DNA of 64,000 nt from Streptomyces sp. SLBN-118 (GTDB lineage: Bacteria > Actinomycetota > Actinomycetes > Streptomycetales > Streptomycetaceae): positions 2,294,001 through 2,358,000 of the forward strand of contig NZ_VFNP01000002.1 of the NCBI RefSeq assembly GCF_006715635.1. The letters are read 5' to 3'. A program made the translations under genes and the position numbers. The notes below the pieces were generated by a model. It did no database searches and was not told the DNA's origin. It worked only from the letters and a program-made list of their open reading frames with translations. Within the stretch, counting starts at the first letter, position 1; every line of letters begins with the position of its first letter. This document shows, one piece after another, positions 16,615 through 25,349 of this stretch.

Positions 16615-18920
16615 TTACGGGCAGTAGCGGTCGGCACTTCCGCCGGCCTGCGGGTCACCGGTTCGACGCAATGGTTCGGCAGTGGCGGCGAGCAGGGCGG
16701 TGTCGTCGTCGACCCGGTCGGGGGTGTTCAGCAGCTCCAGAGCCCGTTCGATGATCTGCTGGGGGTCGGTGCGGGCGGCGGCGGGCAGCGCGCCGCAGGT
16801 CTGGCGCAGGGCCGCCAGGCAGTCGTTCAGGGACAGAGCCCGGTTTTCCACCAGGCCGTCGGTGTACAGCAGCAGGCTGGTGCCGGGCGGGAACGCCACC
16901 TCACGGTCGACTGGGGTGCTGCCCAGTCCCAGCGGCAGCGCCGGGGGCAGCTCCAGGTAGCCGGTGTCGGCGGATACCAGCAGGGGCGGCAGGTGCCCGC
17001 TGGCGGCGTAGCGCAGGCGGTGGCGGTGTGGGTTGTAGACCGCGTACAGGCAGGTGGCGAAGCGTTCGGTGGCGAGGGACTGCAGGTAGGTGTCCAGCCT
17101 GGCAAGCACCAGGGCCGGGCCGGCGCCCTCCATCGCCAGGCTGTGCAGGGCGGAGCGGAGTTGGCCCATCACGGTGGCGGCTTCCACGTCGTGGCCCATG
17201 ACGTCGCCGATGGCCAGCCCCACGGCACCGTCGGGCAGTGCGAGCACGTCGTACCAGTCGCCGCCGACCTCGGCGCCGCGGTTGCTGGCACGGTAGTGGG
17301 TGGCCAGGCGCACCCCGGGCACCTGGGGCAGGCGGTGGGGCAGCAGGGCGCGCTGCAGAGTCAGGGCGAGGCGGCGCTCGTTGCGGTACCGGGTGGAGTT
17401 GTCGTAGGCCAGGGCAAGGCGGTGGGCGAAGTTCTCCAGATACTTGTGTTCGACCGCGGAGTAGTCGGTGTGCCGGACCAGTACCAGGGCCCCCAGTGTC
17501 TGGTCGTGGGGGTGCAGCGGCAGGGCCAGAACGGCGGCGGGCGCCGGGTGTGGGCCGGCTGGGGCTGGGGCGGTGCCGTTGATCGCGTGGGCGGCGGCGG
17601 TGGCCAGGGCCTCGCGGGCAAGAAGGGGGGTGCCGGCGATGTATGCCGGGGGCGCCTGCGCCGGGGCGGGTGCCGCGGCGGAGAGGTGGATGCTGATCTG
17701 GTCGGCGAAGTCGGGCAGCAGGATCTGGCCGGCAGTCTGCAGTACCTGGTCCGGGTCGAGGGTGGCGGACAGCCGCAGGCCCGCGTCAGCCAGGGAGGCC
17801 AGCACGGCCAGCTGGTTGCGGGTCTCGGTCAGGACCTGTTCGCGCAGCCGGGACAGTTCCAACCCGGTGCGGACGCGCGCCAGCAGCTGGCGCGCGGAGA
17901 AGGGTTTGGCCAGGTAGTCGTCGGCGCCGGCGTGCCGGCCCTGCACGGATTCCTCCTCGCCGACTCGGGCGGTGAGCAAGACGATGGGCAGGCGGGCGGT
18001 GCGCGGGTCGGCGCGCAGCGCGCGGACCAGCTCGAAGCCGTCCATGCGGGGCATCATCACGTCGCTGAGCACCAGCTCCACCGGCTGCGCCAGGGCCATC
18101 TCCAGGGCGGCCCGGCCATCGGCGGCGAGCAGCAGGTCGTAGTCGGGCTGCAGGAGCTGGGTGAGGTAGGCGCGCATGTCGGCGTTGTCGTCGACGACCA
18201 GCAGGCGGGCCCGGTGGGGGCGGTCGTTTTCGTGCGGGCCGGGGCCGTGGGGGGCATCGTGGGTCGCCGGGGCGTGCGAGGTGCCTGCCGCGGCGGGGAC
18301 GGGGTCGGTCGCCAGCCAGCCCAGCGCCTCGTCCACGTAGGCCGCGGCGCGGCCGGGCCGGCCGCCTCCGCCTTTCCTGGGGGTTTGCCCGAGGGATCCG
18401 GCGCCGGCCGCGGGCGGGTCCGGGCGGGGCCGGTGGGCGGCGGCGAAGGGGAGGTCGATGGTGACGGTGGTGCCCTGGCCGAGCCGGCTGTCCACCCCGA
18501 CGGTGCCGCCGTGCGATTCCACCAGGTCCTTCACCAGCACCAGGCCGAGGCCGCTGCCCTCGTGGGAGCGGGAGCGGGCGCCCCGGACCCGGTGGAATCG
18601 CTCGAACAGGCGCGGCAGCTCGTCTGCGGGGATGCCGATGCCGGTGTCGGTCACGGTCAGCCGGACCCGGTCGCCGGCCGCGGCCAGCTGCACCCGGGCG
18701 CCGCCGGTGAAGGTGAACTTCAGGGCGTTGCTGAGCAGGTTGAGGATGATCTTCTCCCACATCTCCCGGTCCAGGGACACCGGCTTGGGCAGCGGCGGGC
18801 AGTCCACCTCCAGCGTCAGCCCGGCCGCCTCGAAGGCGGAGCGGAACACCCCGGCCAGCTCGGCCGTGGCACCGGCGAGGTCGACCGGCTCGAGGGCCGG
18901 GCGCATCTGCCCGGCCTCGG
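16615..18920 (-). pseudogene. 5'-truncated histidine kinase/REC/GAF/PP2C phosphatase hybrid
   Basis: From ~18920 downward the frame encodes the end of a HisKA region (AEAGQMRPALEPVDL), an HATPase domain (NLLSNALKF, DTGIGIP, GSGLGLVLVKDLV), a receiver domain (VVDDNADM, VLSDVMMPRMDG, KPF), a GAF-like domain and a SpoIIE/PP2C phosphatase (GGDWYDVLAL, GDVMGHDVEAA, YTDGLVE). Complete Streptomyces homologues carry several hundred more N-terminal sensory and dimerisation residues. Here the sequence upstream of ~18920 is the antisense of the lanthipeptide synthetase, so the 5' end and promoter are lost. The downstream domains are intact and read to a TAA at 16615. It is probably not expressed properly. 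Confidence 0.8.
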
Positions 18921-18940
18921 CATTCGCCCTGCAGTCGCTG

Positions 18941-21703
18941 GTGCGGCCGGTGCTGTCCGCGCACGGCGCCGGAGACTGGGGGATGACCGAGGAGGACATC
19001 TGGTGCCGGGTGAGCCCGCCGGACCGTCCATCCCGCGTCCAGGGATGGAAGCTGCACATCTCGGCCACCCCACTGTCCGCCCCCACAACGCTGCACAGGT
19101 CCGCGCAGGTCCTGATACGTCGCGGGTGCGCGTTCAAGTTCGCGGCCCGCACGGAGTACGTCGAGACCCTGACATCCAGCCGCAGCGACCGCGCGCAGTG
19201 CGGCAAGTTCATCACCGCCTATCCGGACGACGATCACTTCTGGGAGCTGGCGAAGGCGCTGGACGCGGCGACGGCCGGGCTGCCCGGTCCGGTGATCCTG
19301 TCGGACCGGCCGTACCGCAGGGGGAGCGTGGTCCACTATCGCTACGGCGCGTTCCGGGGGGTGCCCCACTGGAGTAACGACGGTGTGCTGGAGGCGCGCC
19401 TCCGCGCGCCGGACGGAACCGTCGTCAAGGACGAGCGCAAGCCCTGGTTCTGTCCGCCTCCGTGGGCGAAGCTGCCTCCCACGGAGGCGGATTCGGGGGC
19501 GGGGGGCGGGCCGCCCGCACCGCCCCCTCAGGTGCTCCTCCGCGACAGGTACGTGGTCCGTTCGGCGATCCGGCACTCCGCACGGGGCGGTGTGTACCGC
19601 GCGGTCGACCGTGAGACAAGGCGGAATGTCGTCGTCAAACAAGCGCGCGCCCATGTCGGTGCGGGATTCACCGGACTCGACGCGCGGGACGGGCTGCGCC
19701 ATGAGGCGGCGGCGCTGGCCACGCTCCACGGCTTGAGCGCCGATCTGGTGGAGCTGTTCGAGCAGGAGGATCACGTCTTCCTGGTGGAGACAGAGATCCC
19801 TGGTGTCACGCTGGACCGCTGGGTACGGGCGGAGTTCCGCGCGCTGGACGCCGGTGACCTCGGTCTGCACACGGACCGGGTCGTCGCTCTGGCGGCGGGG
19901 CTGGCCGCTCTGCTGAGTGAGGTCCACGGCCGGGGGCTGGTGTACCGGGATCTCAGCCCGACAAACGTCATGGTGACCCTCGGGGACCGGCTGCGGCTGA
20001 TCGACCCGGAATGCGTCGCACGGGCCGGGCAGTGGAGTCATCGTGTCCACACACCGGGTTACGGCGCACCGGAGTACGCGTCCGGGCCCAAGTACGGTCC
20101 GGCGCCGGAGCAGACCGCCGATCTGTTCTCCCTCGGGGCGATGCTGTTCTACCTCGCGACCGGCATCGACCCCGCCTTCGCGTCCGTCCCGGCGGACCCC
20201 CGGCCGCCTGTCGAACGGCTGAGCCGCGTGCTCGGCCCGGTCGGCCTGCGCAGCCGCTGCGCGCGGCTGCTGGCGCCGGCGATACGCGGCCTGTGCGCGC
20301 AGGAACCCGTGAGGCGCTGGTCGCTGGGACAGCTCAGAGAGTTCCTCGCCGATCCGGCGCCCCTGCCGGCCGCGGCGGCCGTCACCTCGTCGGCAGGGCT
20401 TGAGGGCGCGCTGCAGGAACGGCTGATCGACGACGGCCTCGCTCATCTTCTCGTCACCATGGGGGAGCACGGCGCCGACCGCCTGTGGCCCGTGGCGCCG
20501 TCCGGTGCGGGCACGGACCCGTGCAATCTCCAGCACGGTGCGGCAGGCGTTCTTGGTGTGTTCACCCGTGCGAACGAGCTGCTGGGACGCCACGACCTGC
20601 GTACGGCGGTCGCTCATGTGGCGTCCTGGATCGACGCACGCCGTGCACACGTGCCCACGGTGCTGCCCGGTCTCCACTTCGGCGGGGCCGGAATCGCGTG
20701 GACACTCCACGACGCCGCCCGGCATCTGGGCGATGACGAACTCGCCGAGCAGGCGGTACGGCTCGCGCTGGCACTGCCGGTGCGCTGGCCCAACCCGGAC
20801 GTGTTCCACGGCGCCGCCGGCACCGGCCTGACCCAGCTGCGCTTCTGGCAGCTGACCGGGCGGCCGGAGTTCCTCGACCGGGCCATCGACTGCGCCGACG
20901 GCCTGGCCGCCGCCGCCGAGCACGCCGACGACGGCGTGTTCTGGCGGATACCGACCGACTTCGATTCCGTACTGGCGGGGGTCACGCATCTGGGCTTCGC
21001 GCACGGAGCCGCCGGAATCGGTTCGTTCCTGGTGAGCGCCGCCACGTCAACGGGCCGGGGGGACTACCTCGACCTGGCACACGCCGCAGGCCGGACCCTG
21101 GTCAACGCGGCCGAGCGCGGCCCCTGGGGAGCGCGCTGGCGCACCGACCGTACGGGCAGGGACGGCGAGGGGATGCTGCACCATCTCTGCAGCGGCGCGT
21201 CCGGGGTCGGCACATTCCTGGTGCGGCTGTGGACTGCCACCGGCGACCCGGCGGCCCGGGAACTGGCCGAGGAGGCGGCCGGTGCGGTCCACCGGGCCCG
21301 GTGGACCGCGGGATCCTCGGTCTGCCACGGGCTGGCCGGTGACGGCGAGTTCCTTCTCGACATGGCGCAGGCGTTCGGCGGTCCCTACCAGGGCTGGGCC
21401 GAGGAGTTGGCCGGGTGCCTGTACACCAAGCACACCGTGCGCGACGGGCGGATGGTCGTACCGGACGAGTCGGGCACGCACGTCCGCGCCGGCTTCGGCG
21501 TGGGTCTCGCCGGTGTGATCGGGTTTCTGCTCCGTCTCCGGTACGGCGGGCCGCGGTTGCTCATGGCCGATACCGACCGGCCGCGGGCCACGAAGGGCCC
21601 CCCGAAGGCCGCGCCTCGTGGGGGCGCACTGGCTCCCGGCTCCGCACAGCACGAGAGCCGGGGTTCGAGGAACAACCATCAGGAGGAAGCACCATGGAAC
21701 TGA
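18941..21703 (+). CDS. Class IV lanthipeptide synthetase (LanL), 5' end damaged
   Basis: The protein has the three LanL parts. An N-terminal phospho-Ser/Thr lyase region contains GWKLHISATPLSAP and CAFKFA. A Ser/Thr kinase (~195-490) has YRDLSPTNVMV and LIDPE. A LanC cyclase (~510-890) keeps its zinc ligands: Cys750 (HLCSG), Cys795 and His796 (VCHG). These ligands separate class IV from class III enzymes. It would phosphorylate and dehydrate Ser/Thr of a precursor and form thioether rings. The first residues read FALQSLVRPVLSAHGAGDW with no proper start or ribosome site upstream. GTG 18941 is a formal start; the true 5' end seems cut at ~18920. The 3' end overlaps the precursor gene by 10 bases. 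Confidence 0.88.
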   Translation: MRPVLSAHGAGDWGMTEEDIWCRVSPPDRPSRVQGWKLHISATPLSAPTTLHRSAQVLIRRGCAFKFAARTEYVETLTSSRSDRAQCGKFITAYPDDDHFWELAKALDAATAGLPGPVILSDRPYRRGSVVHYRYGAFRGVPHWSNDGVLEARLRAPDGTVVKDERKPWFCPPPWAKLPPTEADSGAGGGPPAPPPQVLLRDRYVVRSAIRHSARGGVYRAVDRETRRNVVVKQARAHVGAGFTGLDARDGLRHEAAALATLHGLSADLVELFEQEDHVFLVETEIPGVTLDRWVRAEFRALDAGDLGLHTDRVVALAAGLAALLSEVHGRGLVYRDLSPTNVMVTLGDRLRLIDPECVARAGQWSHRVHTPGYGAPEYASGPKYGPAPEQTADLFSLGAMLFYLATGIDPAFASVPADPRPPVERLSRVLGPVGLRSRCARLLAPAIRGLCAQEPVRRWSLGQLREFLADPAPLPAAAAVTSSAGLEGALQERLIDDGLAHLLVTMGEHGADRLWPVAPSGAGTDPCNLQHGAAGVLGVFTRANELLGRHDLRTAVAHVASWIDARRAHVPTVLPGLHFGGAGIAWTLHDAARHLGDDELAEQAVRLALALPVRWPNPDVFHGAAGTGLTQLRFWQLTGRPEFLDRAIDCADGLAAAAEHADDGVFWRIPTDFDSVLAGVTHLGFAHGAAGIGSFLVSAATSTGRGDYLDLAHAAGRTLVNAAERGPWGARWRTDRTGRDGEGMLHHLCSGASGVGTFLVRLWTATGDPAARELAEEAAGAVHRARWTAGSSVCHGLAGDGEFLLDMAQAFGGPYQGWAEELAGCLYTKHTVRDGRMVVPDESGTHVRAGFGVGLAGVIGFLLRLRYGGPRLLMADTDRPRATKGPPKAAPRGGALAPGSAQHESRGSRNNHQEEAPWN

Positions 21704-21861
21704 CCATCGACGCACTGCAGATGCTCACAGCGGAGGAAGAACAGCAACACGGAGCCGATCCGGCGATGTGCTACAGCATCATCTCGTGCTGGTTCTCCGT
21801 GGATCCCGACGTCGACGGCGGTCGGCGGGAAGCGGCAACGGCGGCCGCGTCGACCTTCTGA
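21694..21861 (+). CDS. Putative class IV lanthipeptide precursor
   Basis: The 55-residue peptide has an amphipathic leader (MELTIDALQMLTAEEEQQ) followed by a short segment with Cys and Ser residues, MCYSIISCWFSVD, and a Gly/Ala-rich tail ending in Ser-Thr. GGAGGAAG lies at ideal distance before the ATG, and the start overlaps the LanL end, so the two are coupled. Ser28 or Ser31 and Cys26 or Cys32 (approximate numbering) could form one small ring or two. The precursor role follows from position, size and composition. No close family is recognised and the core boundary is unknown. Confidence 0.7.
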   Translation: MELTIDALQMLTAEEEQQHGADPAMCYSIISCWFSVDPDVDGGRREAATAAASTF

Positions 21862-21946
21862 CGGCGTCCCGGACAGCCGAGGCCGGCGGACACCAGCCCA
21901 TGGCGGTCGGTGTCCGCCCGGCACCGTTCACGGCCTCGACCGGCGG

Positions 21947-22801
21947 TCAGACCTGCGAACCGGTGCCTTCGTCGGCCTGATGGATCCGGACGTTGGCCGC
22001 GGAGAGATAGAGCGCGCTCTTCAGCTGAAAGGGCGTCATGCGGGGGTATCTGGACAGGATCCTGGCGCACAGCCCGGCGATGAACGGCGACGCGAAGCTG
22101 TTGCCGGTCGCGCGCACGGTCGTGCCGCCGAGCCAGGCGACCTCGACGTTTTGCCCGGGGGCGAAGAACTCCACCGGGGGGCGGGGGTTGTACAGGTAGA
22201 GGTCGGGATCGTCCTCGTGGTGACTGCCGACCGACAGGACCGATGCGAACCGCCAGGGGAAACTCTCCACCGGGGTGTTGTGCGCCGAGGCGACGATCAC
22301 CGTGCGGTTGAAGTACGCCTCGTCGGCCAGCGCGTGGAGTTCCTCGGCGAACCGTGTCCTGGTGGTGGACAAGCTGAGGTTCACCACGTCGAAGCCCTGT
22401 CGCACGGCCCAGCGCAGCCCGGCGAGCAGGATCTCGCCGGTGCCGGCGGACCGTTCGTCCAGAACGCGGACGCTGTGCAGCTCGCAGCCCGGTGCGATCC
22501 GGCGGATGATGCCCGCGCAGGCCGTGCCGTGGCCGGAGGTGTCGCCCGTGTCGGTCTCGCGAACCCGGACACCGGTGCCGTCCTTCACGACGGCCCAGGA
22601 GCCCTCGACCTGCCCGACCAGAGGGTGGTCGCCTTCCACACCGGAGTCGAGCAGGCAGACACGTGTCCCCTGCCCGGTGCCGTCGTCGGGCTCCACGGAC
22701 GGCGCGGGCTCGCCGTTCGCCATCACCTGTATGTCCTCGGGGCGTTTGCCCCGCAGGCTCCAGGTCAGCCCGCTGGCCGGCACGGTTGCGGCGGTCGTCA
22801 T
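21947..22801 (-). CDS. Cytoplasmic S8 subtilisin-like protease (LanP candidate)
   Basis: The 284-residue protein is a compact S8 protease. The catalytic Asp is in VCLLDSGVEGDHP, His in DTSGHGTACAGII and Ser in ATGNSFASPFIAG; Asn in ASAHNTP serves the oxyanion hole. There is no signal peptide or propeptide, so it should act inside the cell. GGAAGC-type ribosome bases precede ATG 22801. It lies between the class IV and class III precursor genes on the opposite strand, so leader-peptide removal is an attractive role. Class III clusters often lack a dedicated protease, which makes this gene notable. A housekeeping role cannot be excluded. Confidence 0.85.
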   Translation of the reverse strand: MTTAATVPASGLTWSLRGKRPEDIQVMANGEPAPSVEPDDGTGQGTRVCLLDSGVEGDHPLVGQVEGSWAVVKDGTGVRVRETDTGDTSGHGTACAGIIRRIAPGCELHSVRVLDERSAGTGEILLAGLRWAVRQGFDVVNLSLSTTRTRFAEELHALADEAYFNRTVIVASAHNTPVESFPWRFASVLSVGSHHEDDPDLYLYNPRPPVEFFAPGQNVEVAWLGGTTVRATGNSFASPFIAGLCARILSRYPRMTPFQLKSALYLSAANVRIHQADEGTGSQV

Positions 22802-23269
22802 CGTGCTGCTTCCTTTCTCCCCGCGCGGACGACAGGGCCGTTCGCGCAGCCGTGGGCCCCACGTTGCTCACCCCGGAGGCCGGCGCCCGGCGGGATGAGC
22901 CGCTCCCCCGGTACGCCGCGCGGGCGCGCGGGCCAGGGCGACCCACAGTGTCCGTGCAGGCGGGTTCGGATCCGGTCGGACGGCGGTTCACAACCGGCAT
23001 GTCCGCTGCTCGCGCGGGGCGGCCCGCTCTCCGCGCCGGCCGACGGGGAGGTGATCGGGTGTTGCCGCGCGGCTGCGCCCTTCCGCTGAGTTGCCGGAAC
23101 ACCGTTCCCATACCGCTGCTCGGACCGTATCGAACTCCCCCCGCATAGCTTCCAGTTCGCCGGGCCGCTCGAGTGCCGTCCGGTACCTCGGCGCCGGTCG
23201 GCTCTGCTCGTGACCTGAGCTGTCCGCGCCGAGCGTGTACATCCCGATTCCCCATGTGAGGAGATCACC
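22802..23269. other. Divergent promoter region of lanthipeptide genes
   Basis: About 470 bases lie between the S8 protease and the first class III precursor and contain no credible gene. It must hold both promoters. A small inverted repeat, GGAAC-ACC-GTTCC, lies at 23096-23108. CATGTGAGGAGATCACC directly precedes the first precursor. Confidence 0.45.
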
Positions 23270-23443
23270 GTGACCGACAACGCCGAGTACACCGCCCGAC
23301 CGACCGAGGACGCCCCCGAGGTCGAGGCGCACGGCTCCGTCCTGGAGCTGCAGAACCTGTCCGTCCGTGAGCCCGAGGGCGGCGAGCTGGCCGAGTGGAG
23401 CACCTACAGCATCAGCTGCCAGAACACCAAGGCCCAGGTCTGA
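23270..23443 (+). CDS. Class III lanthipeptide precursor 1
   Basis: The 57-residue peptide starts at GTG after GAGGAGATCACC. It has an acidic leader with the helical LELQNL motif (VEAHGSVLELQNLSVREPEG), which class III enzymes recognise, and a short core ending WSTYSISCQNTKAQV. The core contains S-x2-S-x2-C (STYSISC), the minimal labionin motif. It is the first of three near-identical tandem genes upstream of an MFS exporter and the LanKC at 25350. Product: a small labionin- or lanthionine-bridged peptide. Confidence 0.9.
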   Translation: MTDNAEYTARPTEDAPEVEAHGSVLELQNLSVREPEGGELAEWSTYSISCQNTKAQV

Positions 23444-23556
23444 CCTGACGCGTCCGGCATCCGCCGGGCGGGATCCCTCGCCCGGCCGCGCGAGGCGCCG
23501 TGCGGCGGCGCCGGATGCCACCCGCCCCAGTCCCTTCCCGACACGAGGAGATCACC

Positions 23557-23730
23557 GTGACCGACAACGCCGAGCCCACCACCCGACCGACCGAGCACAC
23601 CCCCGAGGTCGAGGCACACGGCTCCGTCCTGGAGCTGCAGAACCTGTCCGTCCGTGAGCCCGAGGGCAGCGAGCTGGCCGACTGGAGCACCGCCAGCATC
23701 GACTGCGGCAACACCAAGGCCCAGGTCTGA
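23557..23730 (+). CDS. Class III lanthipeptide precursor 2
   Basis: The 57-residue peptide has the same leader as copy 1 (MTDNAEPTTRP, then LELQNLSVREPEG) and the core WSTASIDCGNTKAQV. S-x2-S-x2-C is preserved (STASIDC), while the residues between differ. The GAGGAGATCACCGTG start region is identical to the other copies, which points to recent duplication of the whole unit including its ribosome site. Confidence 0.9.
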   Translation: MTDNAEPTTRPTEHTPEVEAHGSVLELQNLSVREPEGSELADWSTASIDCGNTKAQV

Positions 23731-23804
23731 GCCGACGCGGCCGGCATCCCCCGGGTGCCGGCCGCGGACCGTTACGTCCCCCTTCCCGACACGAGGAGAT
23801 CACC

Positions 23805-23981
23805 GTGACCGACAACGCCGAGCCCACCACCCGACCGACCGAGCACACCCCCGAGGTCGAGGCCCACGGCTCCGTCCTGGAGCTGCAGAACCTGCCCGTC
23901 CGTGAGCCCGGGGGCAGCGAGCCCGCCGGCTGGAGCCTCGCCAGCGTCACCTGCGAGAACCAGACCAACAAGCCGGTCTGA
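23805..23981 (+). CDS. Class III lanthipeptide precursor 3 (most divergent core)
   Basis: The 58-residue peptide keeps the leader (LELQNLPVREP) but has GWSLASVTCENQTNKPV as its core. S-x2-S-x2-C is again conserved (SLASVTC), with a different C-terminal tail and a Pro in place of the leader Ser. Divergence limited to the core and its approach suggests selection for a second product. It is 70 bases upstream of the exporter gene. Confidence 0.88.
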   Translation: MTDNAEPTTRPTEHTPEVEAHGSVLELQNLPVREPGGSEPAGWSLASVTCENQTNKPV

Positions 23982-24051
23982 CGTGACCAGTGGCCGGCAT
24001 CCCCCGGTGCCGGCCACATCCTTACCGCTCCCGCAGCCCCGGAAGGACACC

Positions 24052-25335
24052 GTGAACGGCAGTCCGCCTCTCCCCCTCCACCGGAACCGTGACTACCGGC
24101 GCCTGTGGGCGGCCCACGCGCTGTCCGCCTTCGGCTCCCAGGCCACATTCATCGCCCTCCCGCTGGTCCTGCTGGCAGCCACCCACTCAGTCACCGACTT
24201 CGGCATCGTGACCTTCGTGGAGATCGGCTCGTCCGTGTTCCTGGGACTGCCCGCCGGGGTGCTCGTGGACCGGATCTCCCACAAGAAGCTGCTGCTGTGC
24301 TGCGATCTGGGGCGCGCCTGCGCGTTCGGGCTCTTCGCCCTGGCCGTGCTGTCGCACCAGGTCTCACTGCCGCTCGCCGTCCTGCTCGCCGTCCTCAACA
24401 GCGTGCTCGGCGCACCCTTCGGTCCGGCCGCATCCGCCGCGCTGCGGGGCGTCGTACCGCCATCCCAGCTCGCCGGCGCGCTCTCGTACAGCCAGGCGCG
24501 CGCCGCCACCGTGACCCTGGCCGGACCGCTGGTCGGCGCGGCGCTCTACACCGTCACACCAGTCCTCCCGTTCATCGTCGACGGGCTCTCCTACCTCGCC
24601 TCGGCCGCCTGCGTCGCGACGGTCCGCCTCCCGGCCCGGGGTCCGGATCCCTCCCGTACGGCGGCCACTCCGCACTTTCTGCGTGATCTGACGACCGGGG
24701 TCCACGAGGTACGGCGCAGCGCCTTCCTGGGCTACACCCTGGTCAACGCGGCCGTGGTGAACTTCGCCTTCCACGGCATCTTTCTGGTGCTGATCGCCCA
24801 GGGCGCCGCCGGCGACGACGGGTCGGCCTTCCACAACGGCGCGATCATCGCGATATCGGGCGTTGGCAACCTGGTCGGATCGCTGTGCGCCGCCTGGGCG
24901 GGCCGGGTGTTCTCCCCGCGCGCCCTGGTGCTTGTCATCGGGTGGACCACGGCCGGCCTGGTCCCCCTTCTGCCGCTCAGCGGAAACGTCGCGTTCACCG
25001 GCCTGATCATCGGACTGTGCGGTCTCACGGCGCCGGCCGCCAACGTGGTGATCTCCGCCGCCCGCCTGCGCTCGATCCCGGAGCACCTTCAGGGACGGGT
25101 GCAGACAGCATGCGACCTCATCCCCGCGCTGATCGTCCCCTTCGGCCCACTCACCGCGGGGGCGCTGCTCGACCGGCTCCCGGCCGACACGGTGCTCCTG
25201 CTCTACGGGGCCGTACTTGCTCTCCTCGCGGTCTTCAGCTCCGCGAGCAAGGGCCTGCGGCGGATCCCCGACCTGCGGGAGACCTCGGTACCCGAACCCC
25301 ACCCGGTGCGTGTCCAGCCCGAGACGCACCCCTGA
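24052..25335 (+). CDS. MFS exporter of the lanthipeptide cluster
   Basis: The 427-residue protein has about 12 membrane helices and MFS-3-type motifs: RDYRRLWAAHALSAFGSQ at the start, AGVLVDRISHKK between helices 2 and 3, and LQGRVQTACDL in the second half. Relatives export macrolides or peptides. GTG 24052 follows GGAAGGACACC. It lies 70 bases after the third precursor and 14 bases before LanKC, so it is probably in the same transcript and likely exports the modified peptides or gives self-protection. Class III clusters more often use ABC transporters, so the pairing is less usual. Confidence 0.87.
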   Translation: MNGSPPLPLHRNRDYRRLWAAHALSAFGSQATFIALPLVLLAATHSVTDFGIVTFVEIGSSVFLGLPAGVLVDRISHKKLLLCCDLGRACAFGLFALAVLSHQVSLPLAVLLAVLNSVLGAPFGPAASAALRGVVPPSQLAGALSYSQARAATVTLAGPLVGAALYTVTPVLPFIVDGLSYLASAACVATVRLPARGPDPSRTAATPHFLRDLTTGVHEVRRSAFLGYTLVNAAVVNFAFHGIFLVLIAQGAAGDDGSAFHNGAIIAISGVGNLVGSLCAAWAGRVFSPRALVLVIGWTTAGLVPLLPLSGNVAFTGLIIGLCGLTAPAANVVISAARLRSIPEHLQGRVQTACDLIPALIVPFGPLTAGALLDRLPADTVLLLYGAVLALLAVFSSASKGLRRIPDLRETSVPEPHPVRVQPETHP

Positions 25336-25349
25336 CCCGAGAGGACGCC

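Larger units (their letters stand above)
23250..23981 (+). repeat. Tandem triplication of precursor genes
   Basis: Three direct repeats of about 270 bases each consist of a short spacer, CGAGGAG-ATCACC-GTG and a near-identical leader-coding region. Identity falls in the last third, where the cores lie. This is a gene amplification unit. Confidence 0.85.

Noticed and set aside
15877..19377. Plus-strand frame of over 1,100 codons across the phosphatase region
   Set aside because: Valine/glycine-rich reading of the antisense strand of the HATPase-REC-PP2C gene; the minus strand carries the domains.
18458..21703. Reading LanL as a 1,081-residue protein from ATG 18458
   Set aside because: The first 155 residues are antisense of the HATPase domain and have no lanthipeptide-synthetase similarity; the frame is open by chance across the junction.
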